64,000 nt of DNA from Aestuariibius sp. HNIBRBA575 (GTDB taxonomy: Bacteria > Pseudomonadota > Alphaproteobacteria > Rhodobacterales > Rhodobacteraceae), in assembly GCF_040932005.1 (NCBI RefSeq), contig NZ_CP162414.1, forward strand, positions 211,001 through 275,000. The letters are read 5' to 3'. The translations under genes were made by a program, and so were the position numbers. Positions 45,388-54,522 of this stretch are shown here, piece after piece. The notes beneath the pieces are model-generated. The model did no database searches, had not been told where the DNA came from, and saw only the letters and a list, made by a program, of their open reading frames with translations. Each line of letters starts with the position of its first letter. The stretch's first letter is position 1.

Positions 45388-48300
45388 ATGGCTTTGTACC
45401 AATCCCGTCAGCGCGATCCATTGTTTGACAGCACAACCCAGGCCGCGTTGGAAAAGCGCGGCAAAGAGTTGATCGGCCTGTTTCTGATCCTGTTGGCGGC
45501 CATCGTCGCCCTGATGCTGAGCAGCTATTCGCCGGATGATCCGTCATGGGTCACCGCATCGGATACGCCGGTTCAAAACGCAATGGGGCGCACAGGGGCG
45601 TCTATTTCCGCGTCATTGATCGCCATTATCGGTCTGGGGTCCTGGGGTTTGGCCATCATCATGGGCGCATGGGGTCTGCGTATGGTGTTGCATCGCGGCG
45701 AAGAACGGGCGCTGGAACGGTTGATCTTCTTTCCGATCGCCATCGCATTTGGGTCTGTTTATGCCGCGTCCCTGACTCCGGGATCAGATTGGAGCCACTC
45801 CTTTGGGCTTGGTGGATTGTTTGGGGAAACGGTGTTGGGCGTGATCCTGACAATCATTCCGTTTAAGGTCACGTTTGGCGTGAAATTGATGTCCTTGGTG
45901 ATGGGCGTTGGCATTTTGGCCATGGGCACGTTTGTGCTTGGATTTACTATGCGCGAATTAAAGGTCGGCGGCCGTTTTATGGCGCTTGGCGTGGTGATGT
46001 TGTATTCGATGTTGCTGCAAATGTTGGGGCAGGGCGCGTCGGCATCCATGCGTGCAGCACAAGGCATGCAGGCCAATATCGCGGATCGTCGCGAAAAAGC
46101 GCGGGCAGAACGCGCAGAGGCCGAAGCTGAGGCAGTGGCCTATGACGCTGTTCCCGAGCCGACCGAAACGCAGCGTGTGGCCAATATCGTGCGCGCCAAT
46201 ATGGCAGCGCAATCCGCACCCGTCGCGCAGACCGAAACACATGATTACGCGCCAATGCAGGCCGAATTGCGCGCCGAACCAAATGTTTATCACACCGAGG
46301 CAGAGCCAGAGTCAGAGCCGCGTGGCGGATTGCTGTCACGTATGCCATCCTTGTTGAAACGGGCCGATCCGTTGCCAGCGCCGGAATTGGTTGAGCCGGA
46401 ATTGATCGAAACAGACATGCCCGCGGCCAGTGATGACCGGATCAAAGCCAAGATTTCTGACGTGATCAAAGCCCGTGTACGGTCGCCCATGGTGACCAAA
46501 CCTCAGGCGACGCTGCTGCGCAAACGTGGCCCGCAACCGCTGATTTTGGACACTAGCAACCCGCAGGCTGGTTTGCCCGCTGAACCACAATTATATGCGG
46601 ATCCGGCAATGGCGCAGGCCCCAATGGTCGAAGCACCCATGGTGGATGTCCCGGCCTTTGAAGCGCCATTGGCACAGGAATCCATCCCCCAAGACGTGGC
46701 GCCACAACCCGCGCCGACCCCTTCGCCAGTTGCTTATGATCTGGCTCCGAAACCGGCTGTAACCCCTGCGGCTGCTCCTGTGACGGCCCCGGCGCAAACC
46801 GCCTATTCTGGTTTGGATCGTCGCGTTGTACAGCATCCTGTGAAAAAGCCAATTCAGCCATCCGTTCAGGCCAAGGCCGAAGCCCAGCCTGCGTTGCAAT
46901 TTGAAGATCGCGACACGTCTTATGAGGTGCCACCGCTAAGCCTGTTGGCCAATCCGGCAGAGGTCGAACGCCATGTGCTGAGCGACGAAGCGTTGGAAGA
47001 AAACGCACGGATGCTGGAAACCGTTCTGGATGATTACGGCGTCAAAGGCGAAATCGTCAGCGTGCGCCCCGGCCCCGTTGTGACCATGTATGAACTGGAA
47101 CCAGCGCCGGGTTTGAAGGCCAGTCGTGTGATTGGCCTTGCCGACGATATTGCGCGATCCATGTCGGCGTTGTCGGCGCGGGTGTCCACCGTGCCGGGCC
47201 GGTCTGTGATTGGGATTGAATTGCCCAACGAAAAACGCGAAATGGTATCGTTCCGTGAAATCCTGTCGAACCGGGATTACGGCGATGGCAGCCATAAATT
47301 GCCACTGGCCTTGGGCAAAGACATCGGCGGCGATCCCGTCGTTGCGAACTTGGCCAAAATGCCCCACCTGTTGATCGCCGGGACCACCGGGTCCGGTAAA
47401 TCCGTTGCCATCAACACCATGATCCTGTCGTTGCTCTATAAACTGACGCCGGATGAATGCCGGATGATCATGATCGATCCAAAAATGTTGGAATTGTCCG
47501 TTTATGACGGCATCCCGCACCTGTTGTCCCCGGTTGTGACCGACCCGAAAAAGGCGGTTGTCGCGTTGAAATGGACCGTGGGCGAAATGGAAGATCGCTA
47601 TCGCAAAATGTCCAAAATGGGCGTGCGTAACATCGAAGGCTATAACGGGCGCGTCGCGGATGCTCTGGCAAAAAATGAAACGTTCAGCCGCACGGTTCAG
47701 ACCGGATTTGCGGATGATACCGGCGAACCGATCTTTGAAACAGAAGAGATCATGCCAGAGAAAATGCCATATATCGTCGTGATTGTAGACGAAATGGCCG
47801 ATCTGATGATGGTCGCAGGCAAAGAGATTGAGGCCTGTATTCAACGGCTTGCGCAAATGGCGCGGGCGTCTGGCATTCACATCATCATGGCCACACAGCG
47901 CCCATCGGTGGATGTGATCACCGGCACAATCAAGGCCAACTTCCCCACCCGGATTTCGTTCCAAGTGACCGGCAAAATCGACAGCCGCACCATTCTGGGC
48001 GAACAGGGGGCTGAACAATTGTTGGGAATGGGCGATATGCTTTATATGGCGGGGGGTGCAAAAATCACCCGCGTGCATGGGCCGTTTGTTAGCGATGAAG
48101 AAGTCGAAGAAATCGTGACCTATCTCAAACAATTCGGTCCACCTGATTATCAATCCGGTGTGGTTGATGGGCCTTCGGATGAAAAAGAAAGCAACATCGA
48201 CGCGGTTCTGGGGCTGGGTGGTAACACCACGGGCGAAGACGCGCTTTATGATCAAGCGGTGCAGATTGTGGCGCGGGATCGCAAATGTTCGACGTCTTAC

Positions 48301-48429
48301 ATTCAGCGCAAATTGGCGATCGGCTATAACAAAGCGGCGCGTTTGGTCGAACAGATGGAAGACGAAGGCGTCGTGTCATCCGCCAACCATGTGGGCAAAC
48401 GCGATGTTTTGGTGCCAGAAATCCAATAA
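45388..48429 (+). CDS. ftsK: DNA translocase FtsK
   Basis: 1013 residues. Four N-terminal membrane helices (about residues 30-190) anchor it at the septum; a long Glu/Ala/Pro-rich linker follows (~230-510). The motor has Walker A GTTGSGKS at 665-672 and Walker [13 protein letters not shown]. The C-terminal winged-helix gamma domain that reads KOPS is present ([42 protein letters not shown]). It moves chromosome ends to the dif site during division. SD GAGGAAAG lies before the ATG. Followed 122 bp later by lolA. Confidence 0.96.
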   Translation: MALYQSRQRDPLFDSTTQAALEKRGKELIGLFLILLAAIVALMLSSYSPDDPSWVTASDTPVQNAMGRTGASISASLIAIIGLGSWGLAIIMGAWGLRMVLHRGEERALERLIFFPIAIAFGSVYAASLTPGSDWSHSFGLGGLFGETVLGVILTIIPFKVTFGVKLMSLVMGVGILAMGTFVLGFTMRELKVGGRFMALGVVMLYSMLLQMLGQGASASMRAAQGMQANIADRREKARAERAEAEAEAVAYDAVPEPTETQRVANIVRANMAAQSAPVAQTETHDYAPMQAELRAEPNVYHTEAEPESEPRGGLLSRMPSLLKRADPLPAPELVEPELIETDMPAASDDRIKAKISDVIKARVRSPMVTKPQATLLRKRGPQPLILDTSNPQAGLPAEPQLYADPAMAQAPMVEAPMVDVPAFEAPLAQESIPQDVAPQPAPTPSPVAYDLAPKPAVTPAAAPVTAPAQTAYSGLDRRVVQHPVKKPIQPSVQAKAEAQPALQFEDRDTSYEVPPLSLLANPAEVERHVLSDEALEENARMLETVLDDYGVKGEIVSVRPGPVVTMYELEPAPGLKASRVIGLADDIARSMSALSARVSTVPGRSVIGIELPNEKREMVSFREILSNRDYGDGSHKLPLALGKDIGGDPVVANLAKMPHLLIAGTTGSGKSVAINTMILSLLYKLTPDECRMIMIDPKMLELSVYDGIPHLLSPVVTDPKKAVVALKWTVGEMEDRYRKMSKMGVRNIEGYNGRVADALAKNETFSRTVQTGFADDTGEPIFETEEIMPEKMPYIVVIVDEMADLMMVAGKEIEACIQRLAQMARASGIHIIMATQRPSVDVITGTIKANFPTRISFQVTGKIDSRTILGEQGAEQLLGMGDMLYMAGGAKITRVHGPFVSDEEVEEIVTYLKQFGPPDYQSGVVDGPSDEKESNIDAVLGLGGNTTGEDALYDQAVQIVARDRKCSTSYIQRKLAIGYNKAARLVEQMEDEGVVSSANHVGKRDVLVPEIQ

Positions 48430-48551
48430 GTCGCAAAAAACAGCGTGTTATTGGATAACGGGCGGCGCGATATCGCTTATCTTCGGGATATCCTGACTTG
48501 GTGATGTCACAGCGGGGTGCAATCATGCGCCCTAAGAACTAGGTGAGATGC

Positions 48552-49166
48552 ATGAGCAAGTTTAGATTTCTGATACTCCTGATCCCGATGTTGCTGGCCG
48601 CACTGGCAGCCGCAGCGCCGTCCAATGCCCAGCAAATTCCGCTGAGCGAAATTTCACGTTACCTGAATGGGTTGGGCACCGCCAAAGGCGAGTTCACCCA
48701 GATCAATGCAGACGGGACAATTGCGACCGGGGAAATCCTGATCAAACGTCCGGGGCGTATTCGGTTTGAATATAACCCACCCGAACAATCGCTGGTTTTG
48801 GCGGCGGGTGGGCAATTGGCCGTGTTTGATCCACGTTCCAATGCCGGGCCACAGCGTTATCCGCTGCGGGAAACCCCGCTAAGCATTATCCTGGACGACA
48901 ATGTTGATCTGGCGCGCGCCAATATGGTGACAGGTCACACGTCAGATGGGACCACGACCACGGTGCGTGCACAGGACCCGGATCACCCCGAATACGGCAA
49001 TATCCAATTGGTGTTCACGGCCAACCCGACTGAGCTGCGCCAGTGGATCATCACCGATGACACGGGGTCACAAACGACGCTGATCCTCGGTGATTTGGAC
49101 AAAGGTGGCAATATTCGCGACATCAATTTCAACATCCAGCGCGAAATGCGCAACTGGCAGAATTGA
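48552..49166 (+). CDS. lolA: Outer-membrane lipoprotein carrier protein LolA
   Basis: Periplasmic chaperone that carries lipoproteins from LolCDE to the outer membrane. 204 residues. The start at 48552 (MSKFRFLILLIPMLLAALAAAAPSNA) gives a Sec signal peptide; AGGTGAG lies before it. The mature part IPLSEISRYLNGLGTAKGEFTQINADGTIATGEILIKRPGRIRFEYNPPE and QSLVLAAGGQLAVFDPRSNAGPQRYPLRETPL fits the LolA unclosed beta-barrel. It follows ftsK, and its transcript ends at a hairpin shared with the convergent SLT gene. Confidence 0.93.
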   Translation: MSKFRFLILLIPMLLAALAAAAPSNAQQIPLSEISRYLNGLGTAKGEFTQINADGTIATGEILIKRPGRIRFEYNPPEQSLVLAAGGQLAVFDPRSNAGPQRYPLRETPLSIILDDNVDLARANMVTGHTSDGTTTTVRAQDPDHPEYGNIQLVFTANPTELRQWIITDDTGSQTTLILGDLDKGGNIRDINFNIQREMRNWQN

Positions 49167-49190
49167 TCAGATTTCAAAATTCGGAAATGA

Positions 49191-49217
49191 AAAGGGCGGG
49201 TTAAACCGCCCTTTTTT
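49191..49217. terminator. Bidirectional terminator between lolA and the SLT lipoprotein gene
   Basis: AAAGGGCGG (49191-49199) and CCGCCCTTT (49206-49214) form a 9-bp stem with a 6-nt loop, followed by T through 49217. On the minus strand the same stem is followed by a TTTT-like stretch after AAAAA, so it can act for both convergent genes. Confidence 0.85.
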
Positions 49218-49218
49218 G

Positions 49219-49806
49219 TTATCTCCAGCGGCGGCAATTGGCCAACTGAGCTTCGTACATGTCAGCGCGATCATCGACTTCGCCCGCGATGCGAACCAAC
49301 CAGCCCTTGGACCGATATGAGCCCCGCAGATACCCTGTGCGCCCTTCGTGGTAGGCCAGATATTGATTGCGGGTGTCGGTCAAAGGAACCCCTGTTTCTT
49401 CAACGGTTTGCGTCATGTACCAGCCCATGAAATCCAGCGCGTCATTGATATTTGTACGGCTGGACGACCGGCTGCCTTCGTAGCGTTGATATTCTTCCCA
49501 AGTGCCATCCAATGCCTGAGAATACCCCAGCGCCGAACTTTGTCGACCGGTTGGGATCACCCCCAACGCATAGCGATGCGGGGGACGGTTATCAGCAATA
49601 AATTTACTTTCTTGATAGATCATCGCCATTAGAACGTGCGCTTGCACACCCCATTTGCGTTCAGTCTGGCGGAAAGCACGCACATAATTCGGGCGTTCCG
49701 TCAAAATTGAACAGGCGTTGTCCAGATTGCGCGGCGCAGAACTGTCTCGGGTGCCACAGCTACCCAAGATTAGGACCAACAGAACCGCGAGATTGAGTTT
49801 GCTCAT
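49219..49806 (-). CDS. Lytic transglycosylase (SLT)-domain lipoprotein
   Basis: 195 residues. MSKLNLAVLLVLILGSC is a lipoprotein signal (lipobox LGSC, Cys17). The catalytic Glu lies in AMIYQESKFIADN, and the GYSQALDGTWEEYQRYEGS and DALDFMGWYMTQTVEETGV segments fit a muramidase/transglycosylase fold in a reduced form (LAYHEGRTGYLRGSY at the end). It cleaves or remodels peptidoglycan in the periplasm. The start at 49806 has GAGAGGCAG upstream; an ATG at 49821 is in frame but lies before the SD. Confidence 0.85.
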   Translation of the reverse strand: MSKLNLAVLLVLILGSCGTRDSSAPRNLDNACSILTERPNYVRAFRQTERKWGVQAHVLMAMIYQESKFIADNRPPHRYALGVIPTGRQSSALGYSQALDGTWEEYQRYEGSRSSSRTNINDALDFMGWYMTQTVEETGVPLTDTRNQYLAYHEGRTGYLRGSYRSKGWLVRIAGEVDDRADMYEAQLANCRRWR

Positions 49807-50033
49807 CTGCCTCTCGCTCATATTTAGTTTTTTATTAGCCCGATTATAGCTGATTTTTCGTGCTCTGAAAATGGATTTCCTGAAATGAGCGAAAGTGTGA
49901 TCAAGCGCTGTTTTGGGGGTTTTGATTTGGGACTGTACCGGTCAAGTTCACAAACTGTTTCCTGTGATTCGGGTCCCTAAACGTGGACTTTTCCCCATCG
50001 GGCCGGGTAAACAGGGATAAGGACGAATGGAAT

Positions 50034-50360
50034 ATGTTGAAAACACGTGCAAAATACTTCCTCGGACAGGTTGTCCGGCATCGTAAACATCCCTTTCGCG
50101 GGGTGGTTTTTGACGTGGATGCAATGTTTTCCAATTCTGACGAATGGTACGAATCCATCCCAGAAGAGGCGCGCCCTGAAAAAGACCAACCATTTTATCA
50201 TCTGTTGGCTGAAAACGACGAAAGCTATTACGTCGCTTATGTGTCCGAACAGAATTTGGTTGCGGATTATTCCGGCGAACCCGTGGATCACCCGGACCTA
50301 GAGGATCTGTTTGGCCCGTTTGAGGATGGCAGTTACCCGCTGCATTTTCAGCTGAACTAA
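50034..50360 (+). CDS. hspQ: HspQ/hemimethylated-DNA-binding (YccV) protein
   Basis: 108 residues. KYFLGQVVRHRKHPFRGVVFDVDAMFSNSDEWYESIPEEARPEKDQPFYHLLAEN and YVAYVSEQNLVADYSG match HspQ, the small heat-shock protein that binds hemimethylated oriC DNA and modulates DnaA in E. coli, and specifies Lon substrates. The ATG at 50034 follows AAGGACG. It is close to the convergent gamma-glutamyltransferase gene (7 bp). Regulation cannot be seen. Confidence 0.93.
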   Translation: MLKTRAKYFLGQVVRHRKHPFRGVVFDVDAMFSNSDEWYESIPEEARPEKDQPFYHLLAENDESYYVAYVSEQNLVADYSGEPVDHPDLEDLFGPFEDGSYPLHFQLN

Positions 50361-50367
50361 CAACAGC

Positions 50368-51945
50368 TTAGTAGCCCAAGGCACAGCCGTCTTTGCGCGG
50401 ATCTGATCCGCCTTCTAGGATACCATCATCCCTGATCTGGATGGATTGCGCACCGCCGATACCCAGATCGGGCCGCCGCACGTCATGCCCCAGCTCAACC
50501 AGTTTTTGGGCCACGTCGTCGCTATACCCGGATTCCAAATCCAGCACGCTATCTTGGGCAAAGCTGCGCGGGGCATCGATATTGGCCTGTGGGGACAGCC
50601 CAAAATCAACATGGTTGGACACAAAACGCGCATGCCCGGTCGACTGGTATTGCCCGCCCATGACGCCAAACGGCATGATCACCCGGCCATTTTTCTTTAA
50701 CATACCGGGGATGATTGTGTGCATCGGACGCTTGCCTGCGGCGGCTTCGTTGTCGTGACCCTGTTGCAGGGTGAACCCTGCGCCGCGGTTTTGAAACAAG
50801 ATGCCAAATTTATCCGACGCGATGCCAGACCCAAAGCTGTGAAAGATTGAATAGATCAGCGACACGGCCATGCGATCTTTGTCGACCACGGTGATGTAAA
50901 TCGTGTCTTTGTGCACAGATTCCGCACCGGGCAGACCTGCGGGCAACACACGTTTTGGGTCGATTAATCCAGCCAGCTTTTCAGCGGTGTCCATCGACAC
51001 CATATGATCAAGGCGGGTCATGTGATCCATATCGGCAACAAACCGGTTGCGCGCATCATAGGCCAGTTTGGTGGCCTCAGCTTCGATATGAACCCGTTCG
51101 GCACCATTTGGATCCATGTTGGAAATATTGAATTGTTTCAACATGTTCAGCAGCAATATGGCGGTCGCCCCTTGCCCGTTGGGTGGGTGTTCAACCAGAT
51201 CAACATCGCCGTAATTGCCAGAAATCGGATCGGTGTATTCACAGGCCGTGGCGGCAAAATCGTCCAAAGTGTGGGACCCGCCTGCTGCGCGCAGTGACGC
51301 CACCATGTCCTCGGCCACTTCGCCTTCGTAAAATGCGTCGCGCCCGTCCATCGCAATGCGGCGCAGCACATCGGCCTGTTTTGGTGCGCGAAAAATTTGG
51401 CCAGCCTTGGGGGCATTGCCGTTGATCATGAATGTGTCGCGCGCGATGCCAGACAGATTGTTGGCACCCGGCCCCCAATCGGCAGCGACTCGGGGGGCCA
51501 CGGGCACGCCTGCCTCGGCATAATGGATCGCCGGGGCCAAAGATGTTGCCAAACCGACACGCCCCCAATCTTTGGACAAGCGACAAAATGCATCAACTGC
51601 GCCCGGAATGGTGACCGCAGTTGCCGAATAAGGGGCAATGACGTCTTGGCCTTGATCGCGCAATGATTGTGCGTTCAATCCTGCCGGTGCGCGGCCAGAC
51701 CCGTTCAGGGCAACCACGTCATCCTTGCCTGCCGGGGAAATCAGCGCAAACAGATCGCCGCCGATGCCCGTCATCTGGGGTTCACAAAACCCCAATAAAA
51801 CCGCACCTGCAATGGCGGCATCCATGGCATTTCCACCAGATTCAAGGATTTGCACCGCCACTTTGGATGCCAATGGATGCGACGTGGCGCACATGCCATT
51901 GGTGGCGAAAACCGAAGATCGGCCCGGAGTTTGGAACTGGTGCAT
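50368..51945 (-). CDS. Gamma-glutamyltransferase family protein (Ntn hydrolase)
   Basis: 525 residues. The N-terminal half has the large-subunit blocks NGMCATSHPLASKVAVQILESGGNAMDAAIAGAVLLGFCEPQMTGIGGDLFALI. The autocatalytic small-subunit start is the Thr in HKDTIYITVVDKDRMAVSLI, aligned with the TTHYSVVD site of E. coli GGT. PNGQGATAILLLNML, NRGAGFTLQQGHDNEAAAGKRPMHTIIPGM and a GGQYQSTGHARFVSNHVDFGLSPQANIDAPRSF end follow. No clear signal peptide is visible, so it may act in the cytoplasm. Substrate could be glutathione or another gamma-glutamyl or acylated compound. Confidence 0.9.
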   Translation of the reverse strand: MHQFQTPGRSSVFATNGMCATSHPLASKVAVQILESGGNAMDAAIAGAVLLGFCEPQMTGIGGDLFALISPAGKDDVVALNGSGRAPAGLNAQSLRDQGQDVIAPYSATAVTIPGAVDAFCRLSKDWGRVGLATSLAPAIHYAEAGVPVAPRVAADWGPGANNLSGIARDTFMINGNAPKAGQIFRAPKQADVLRRIAMDGRDAFYEGEVAEDMVASLRAAGGSHTLDDFAATACEYTDPISGNYGDVDLVEHPPNGQGATAILLLNMLKQFNISNMDPNGAERVHIEAEATKLAYDARNRFVADMDHMTRLDHMVSMDTAEKLAGLIDPKRVLPAGLPGAESVHKDTIYITVVDKDRMAVSLIYSIFHSFGSGIASDKFGILFQNRGAGFTLQQGHDNEAAAGKRPMHTIIPGMLKKNGRVIMPFGVMGGQYQSTGHARFVSNHVDFGLSPQANIDAPRSFAQDSVLDLESGYSDDVAQKLVELGHDVRRPDLGIGGAQSIQIRDDGILEGGSDPRKDGCALGY

Positions 51946-52021
51946 GATGGGTCCCCATAGAAATCACACACAACCTATGCGTCTGGTGGGGAAATTCAAT
52001 CATTGAAGGGGATTTAATAGA

Positions 52022-52158
52022 CCTCGACGCCGTGCACTGGGTGGGGGCTGTTACGCACGGCGCCGAGGGAAGCTATATTGCAGCTACAAGACCATTTGTG
52101 CCCTTGATTCAGGGCACCCAGATGGAGTGAATAGGGCAAGTTTGCGGCAATTCGCAAA
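52022..52158 (+). other. Structured intergenic leader upstream of the thiolase gene
   Basis: Three inverted repeats in 140 bp. (1) CCTCGACGCCGTGC at 52022-52035 with GCACGGCGCCGAGG at 52055-52068: 14 bp with one mismatch, 19-nt loop. (2) GTGCCCT at 52098-52104 with AGGGCAC at 52111-52117, 6-nt loop containing GATTC. (3) TTTGCG at 52141-52146 with CGCAAA at 52153-52158. No T tract follows, so they are not plain terminators. The region could be a regulated leader, a small RNA or a binding region; nothing identifies a known riboswitch family. Confidence 0.4.
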
Positions 52159-52172
52159 TTCGAGGGGGAAAT

Positions 52173-53342
52173 ATGAGAAAAGTAGTCATTTCAGGCGCAG
52201 CGCGCACACCAATGGGCGGATTTCAGGGGGATTTCGCGGGAATCGAAGCCGCAGAGCTGGGCGGGGCCGCCATTCGGTCCGCATTGGCCGGAGCCGGAGT
52301 TGAAACCGTTGACGAAGTGCTGATGGGCTGTGTTTTGCCAGCAGGGCAGGGCCAGGCACCTGCACGTCAGGCCGGATTCGCCGGAGGTCTGGGCGAAGAT
52401 GTGCCCGCCACTACACTAAATAAGATGTGTGGTTCCGGGATGAAGGCCGCAATGATGGCGTTTGACCAGATCGCACTGGGTCACGCGGATACGATGATCG
52501 CGGGCGGCATGGAAAGCATGACCAACGCGCCGTATCTGTTGCCCAAAATGCGGGACGGCGCACGGATTGGCCATCAAAACGTTCAGGACAGCATGTTTTT
52601 GGATGGGCTAGAGGACGCCTATGACAAAGGCCGCCTGATGGGCACATTTGCCGAAGATTGCGCTGAGCATTTCCAATTCACTCGCGAAGCGCAGGACGAA
52701 TATGCGTTACGGTCCCTCAGCCGCGCGCGTGCTGCGCAGGACAGTGACGCGTTTGATCGCGAAATTGCCGCGGTGACATATAAGACTCGCCAAGGCGACG
52801 TCGAAGTGAACGTGGACGAACAGCCCCAAAAGGCCCGTCCCGAGAAAATTCCGCAGCTGAAACCCGCATTCCGCAAGGATGGTTCGGTCACGGCGGCGAA
52901 TTCATCGTCGATTTCAGATGGTGCTGCGGCTTTGGTCATCTCGGCCCAAGAGGTCGGTCTGCCTGTGCGCGCGACCATCGTTGGTCATGCCAGCCACGCC
53001 CAAGCCCCCGGCTGGTTCACAACCGCGCCGGTTCCAGCCGCGCAGAAACTGTTGGACAATATCGGTTGGACCAAAGACGACGTGGACCTGTGGGAAGTGA
53101 ACGAAGCCTTTGCCGTGGTGCCGATGGCCTTTATGCATGAAATGGGGCTCAGCCCAGACATCGTGAACGTCAATGGCGGGGCCTGTGCATTGGGTCACCC
53201 GATTGGGGCCTCTGGGGCGCGAATCATTGTGACATTGCTGAACGCGTTGGAAAAACGCGGATTGAAACGCGGTGTGGCCGCGATTTGTATCGGTGGCGGC
53301 GAAGGCACAGCCATCGCAATCGAGAGACCAGATGCGGATTGA
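52173..53342 (+). CDS. Acetyl-CoA acetyltransferase (thiolase)
   Basis: 389 residues. The acyl-binding Cys is C86 in NKMCGSGMKAAMM; the C-terminal His lies in GGACALGHPIGASGARI, and the second Cys in ICIGGGEGTA. EVNEAF and the MESMTNAPYLLP loop are also present. Biosynthetic (PhaA/AtoB-like) or degradative thiolase cannot be separated by eye. SD GAGGGGGAAAT lies before the ATG. The gene follows a structured leader and overlaps the sulfoxide reductase gene by 11 bp. Confidence 0.95.
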   Translation: MRKVVISGAARTPMGGFQGDFAGIEAAELGGAAIRSALAGAGVETVDEVLMGCVLPAGQGQAPARQAGFAGGLGEDVPATTLNKMCGSGMKAAMMAFDQIALGHADTMIAGGMESMTNAPYLLPKMRDGARIGHQNVQDSMFLDGLEDAYDKGRLMGTFAEDCAEHFQFTREAQDEYALRSLSRARAAQDSDAFDREIAAVTYKTRQGDVEVNVDEQPQKARPEKIPQLKPAFRKDGSVTAANSSSISDGAAALVISAQEVGLPVRATIVGHASHAQAPGWFTTAPVPAAQKLLDNIGWTKDDVDLWEVNEAFAVVPMAFMHEMGLSPDIVNVNGGACALGHPIGASGARIIVTLLNALEKRGLKRGVAAICIGGGEGTAIAIERPDAD

Positions 53343-53778
53343 TTACCCCGAAGTCACGAAATCCATCCTTGCCCTGACAGAGGGCGAGGATGATGTCGTG
53401 TCAATTATGGCGACCATCGCCTGTGAATTGCACCATGCGGATGACCGGTTTCATTGGACCGGGTTTTACCGTGTGGTTGCGCCGCAACTGATGAAAATCG
53501 GGCCCTATCAGGGCGGACACGGGTGTCTTTCTATCCCGTTTTCGCGCGGGGTTTGTGGGGCCGCCGCCCGCACAGGCCAAGTGCAACTGGTCGCGGATGT
53601 GAACGCATTCAGCGACCATATTGCCTGTTCCAGCACGACTCAGAGCGAAGTGGTTTTGCCGGTTTGGAACTGGGCAGGAGAGCTGCTTGGAGTGTTGGAT
53701 ATCGATTCCGACCTACCGGATGCGTTTGACCAAAACGATGTGGATGGGTTGCAGTCAATTCTAGAAAAAGCGTTTTAA
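53332..53778 (+). CDS. msrC: Free methionine-(R)-sulfoxide reductase (GAF domain)
   Basis: 148 residues, a single GAF domain. The three family cysteines are C65 (GGHGCLSIPF), C75 (RGVCGAAA) and C99 (HIACSSTTQSEVVLPV), in the arrangement of fRMsr, so free Met-(R)-O reduction is probable. The ATG at 53332 overlaps the thiolase end by 11 bp, so the two are coupled, an odd companion. A terminator follows. Confidence 0.9.
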   Translation: MRIDYPEVTKSILALTEGEDDVVSIMATIACELHHADDRFHWTGFYRVVAPQLMKIGPYQGGHGCLSIPFSRGVCGAAARTGQVQLVADVNAFSDHIACSSTTQSEVVLPVWNWAGELLGVLDIDSDLPDAFDQNDVDGLQSILEKAF

Positions 53779-53804
53779 CACAAGTGCCTGCATTGATTGA
53801 AAGG

Positions 53805-53837
53805 GACCTGTCGCATTTGGGTGTGGCAGGTCTTTTT
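53805..53837 (+). terminator. Intrinsic terminator of the thiolase-msrC pair
   Basis: GACCTGTC at 53805-53812 pairs with GGCAGGTC at 53825-53832 (one wobble) around a 12-nt loop, followed by five T at 53833-53837. Confidence 0.85.
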
Positions 53838-53878
53838 GGGTCAAAGCTTCCCTTGCGTGAATTTCTGTTCCGAGCGAG

Positions 53879-53943
53879 TGAAATTTTTCTTTGAAATTTC
53901 ATAAAAATGTGACACCGTGAAATTAGGGAAGCAAATTTCACGG
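53879..53943. promoter_or_regulatory. Two matching operator-like inverted repeats upstream of the XRE-cupin gene
   Basis: TGAAATTT-N7-AAATTTCA at 53879-53901 and TGAAATTA-N7-AAATTTCA at 53918-53940, the second extended by CCG and CGG to 53915-53943. The centres are 39 bp apart. The second ends 5 bp before the regulator start codon. The same arms and same 7-bp spacer in both suggest two dimer sites for autoregulation by the XRE protein. Confidence 0.7.
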
Positions 53944-53948
53944 TCATT

Positions 53949-54521
53949 ATGAAACACGATCCACTCGAAAAACCGAAAACCTTGGGCGCGGATTTGCGGG
54001 CTCTGCGCAAAGCGCGGGGTTACACGCTCACCGATTTGGCTGAATCCCTGGGGCGGTCTGTTGGCTGGTTGAGCCAAGTGGAACGCGAAATGTCTGACCC
54101 ATCTGTCAGCGATCTGCGGGCCATGGCCAAGGCGCTGGACGTGTCCGTTTCGTCCCTGTTTCGCACCTCATCAACCCCAACAAACGAAGACGGCTTGATT
54201 GTTCGCAAATCGTCGCGTCGCCCAATTGGGTCGCGTGATGACGGGCTGGTCGAAGAACTGCTTTCCCCGGATCTGACCGATGATTTTGAGGTGGTACATT
54301 CTACGTTTGAACCCGGCGCGTTGATGAATGACGCCGTGACCCGCCCAACCCAAGAGGTCGGTTATGTGGTCGGAGGCAAGCTGACGCTGTGGATCGATGA
54401 CGTAGAATTTAACCTTTCACCGGGCGATAGTTTTCGCATCCGGGGGCAGCGATATCGCTGGTCCAACCCCCACCCAGAGGCCTGCACGGTGATTTGGGTC
54501 ATCGCGCCTCCGATCTACTAA
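53949..54521 (+). CDS. XRE-family transcriptional regulator with C-terminal cupin domain
   Basis: 190 residues. The HTH (LGADLRALRKARGYTLTDLAESLGRSVGWLSQVEREMSDPSVSDLRAMAKALDVSVSSLF, ~13-72) is followed by a linker and a cupin domain (VVHSTFEPGALM, EVGYVVGGKLTLWIDDVEFNLSPGDSFRIRGQRYRWSNPHPEACTVIWVIAPP) that can bind a small ligand. First of four co-directional genes. No SD precedes the ATG, and an operator-like repeat ends 5 bp upstream, so initiation may be leaderless or weak. Likely controls the GFA and two DMGDH-like genes that follow. Confidence 0.9.
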   Translation: MKHDPLEKPKTLGADLRALRKARGYTLTDLAESLGRSVGWLSQVEREMSDPSVSDLRAMAKALDVSVSSLFRTSSTPTNEDGLIVRKSSRRPIGSRDDGLVEELLSPDLTDDFEVVHSTFEPGALMNDAVTRPTQEVGYVVGGKLTLWIDDVEFNLSPGDSFRIRGQRYRWSNPHPEACTVIWVIAPPIY

Positions 54522-54522
54522 A

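Noticed and set aside
46936..48255. 439-codon antisense open frame in ftsK, and similar long antisense frames in leuS (25634-26548), DUF2125 genes (14892-15896, 16619-17701) and the MDR gene (36343-37287)
   Set aside because: Each lies opposite a confidently identified gene, lacks a plausible SD or family features, and reflects codon bias of the real strand.
52098..52117. Reading the second thiolase-leader hairpin as the gamma-glutamyltransferase terminator
   Set aside because: The ggt gene reads in the opposite direction and its 3' end is at 50368, so this hairpin lies upstream of its start.
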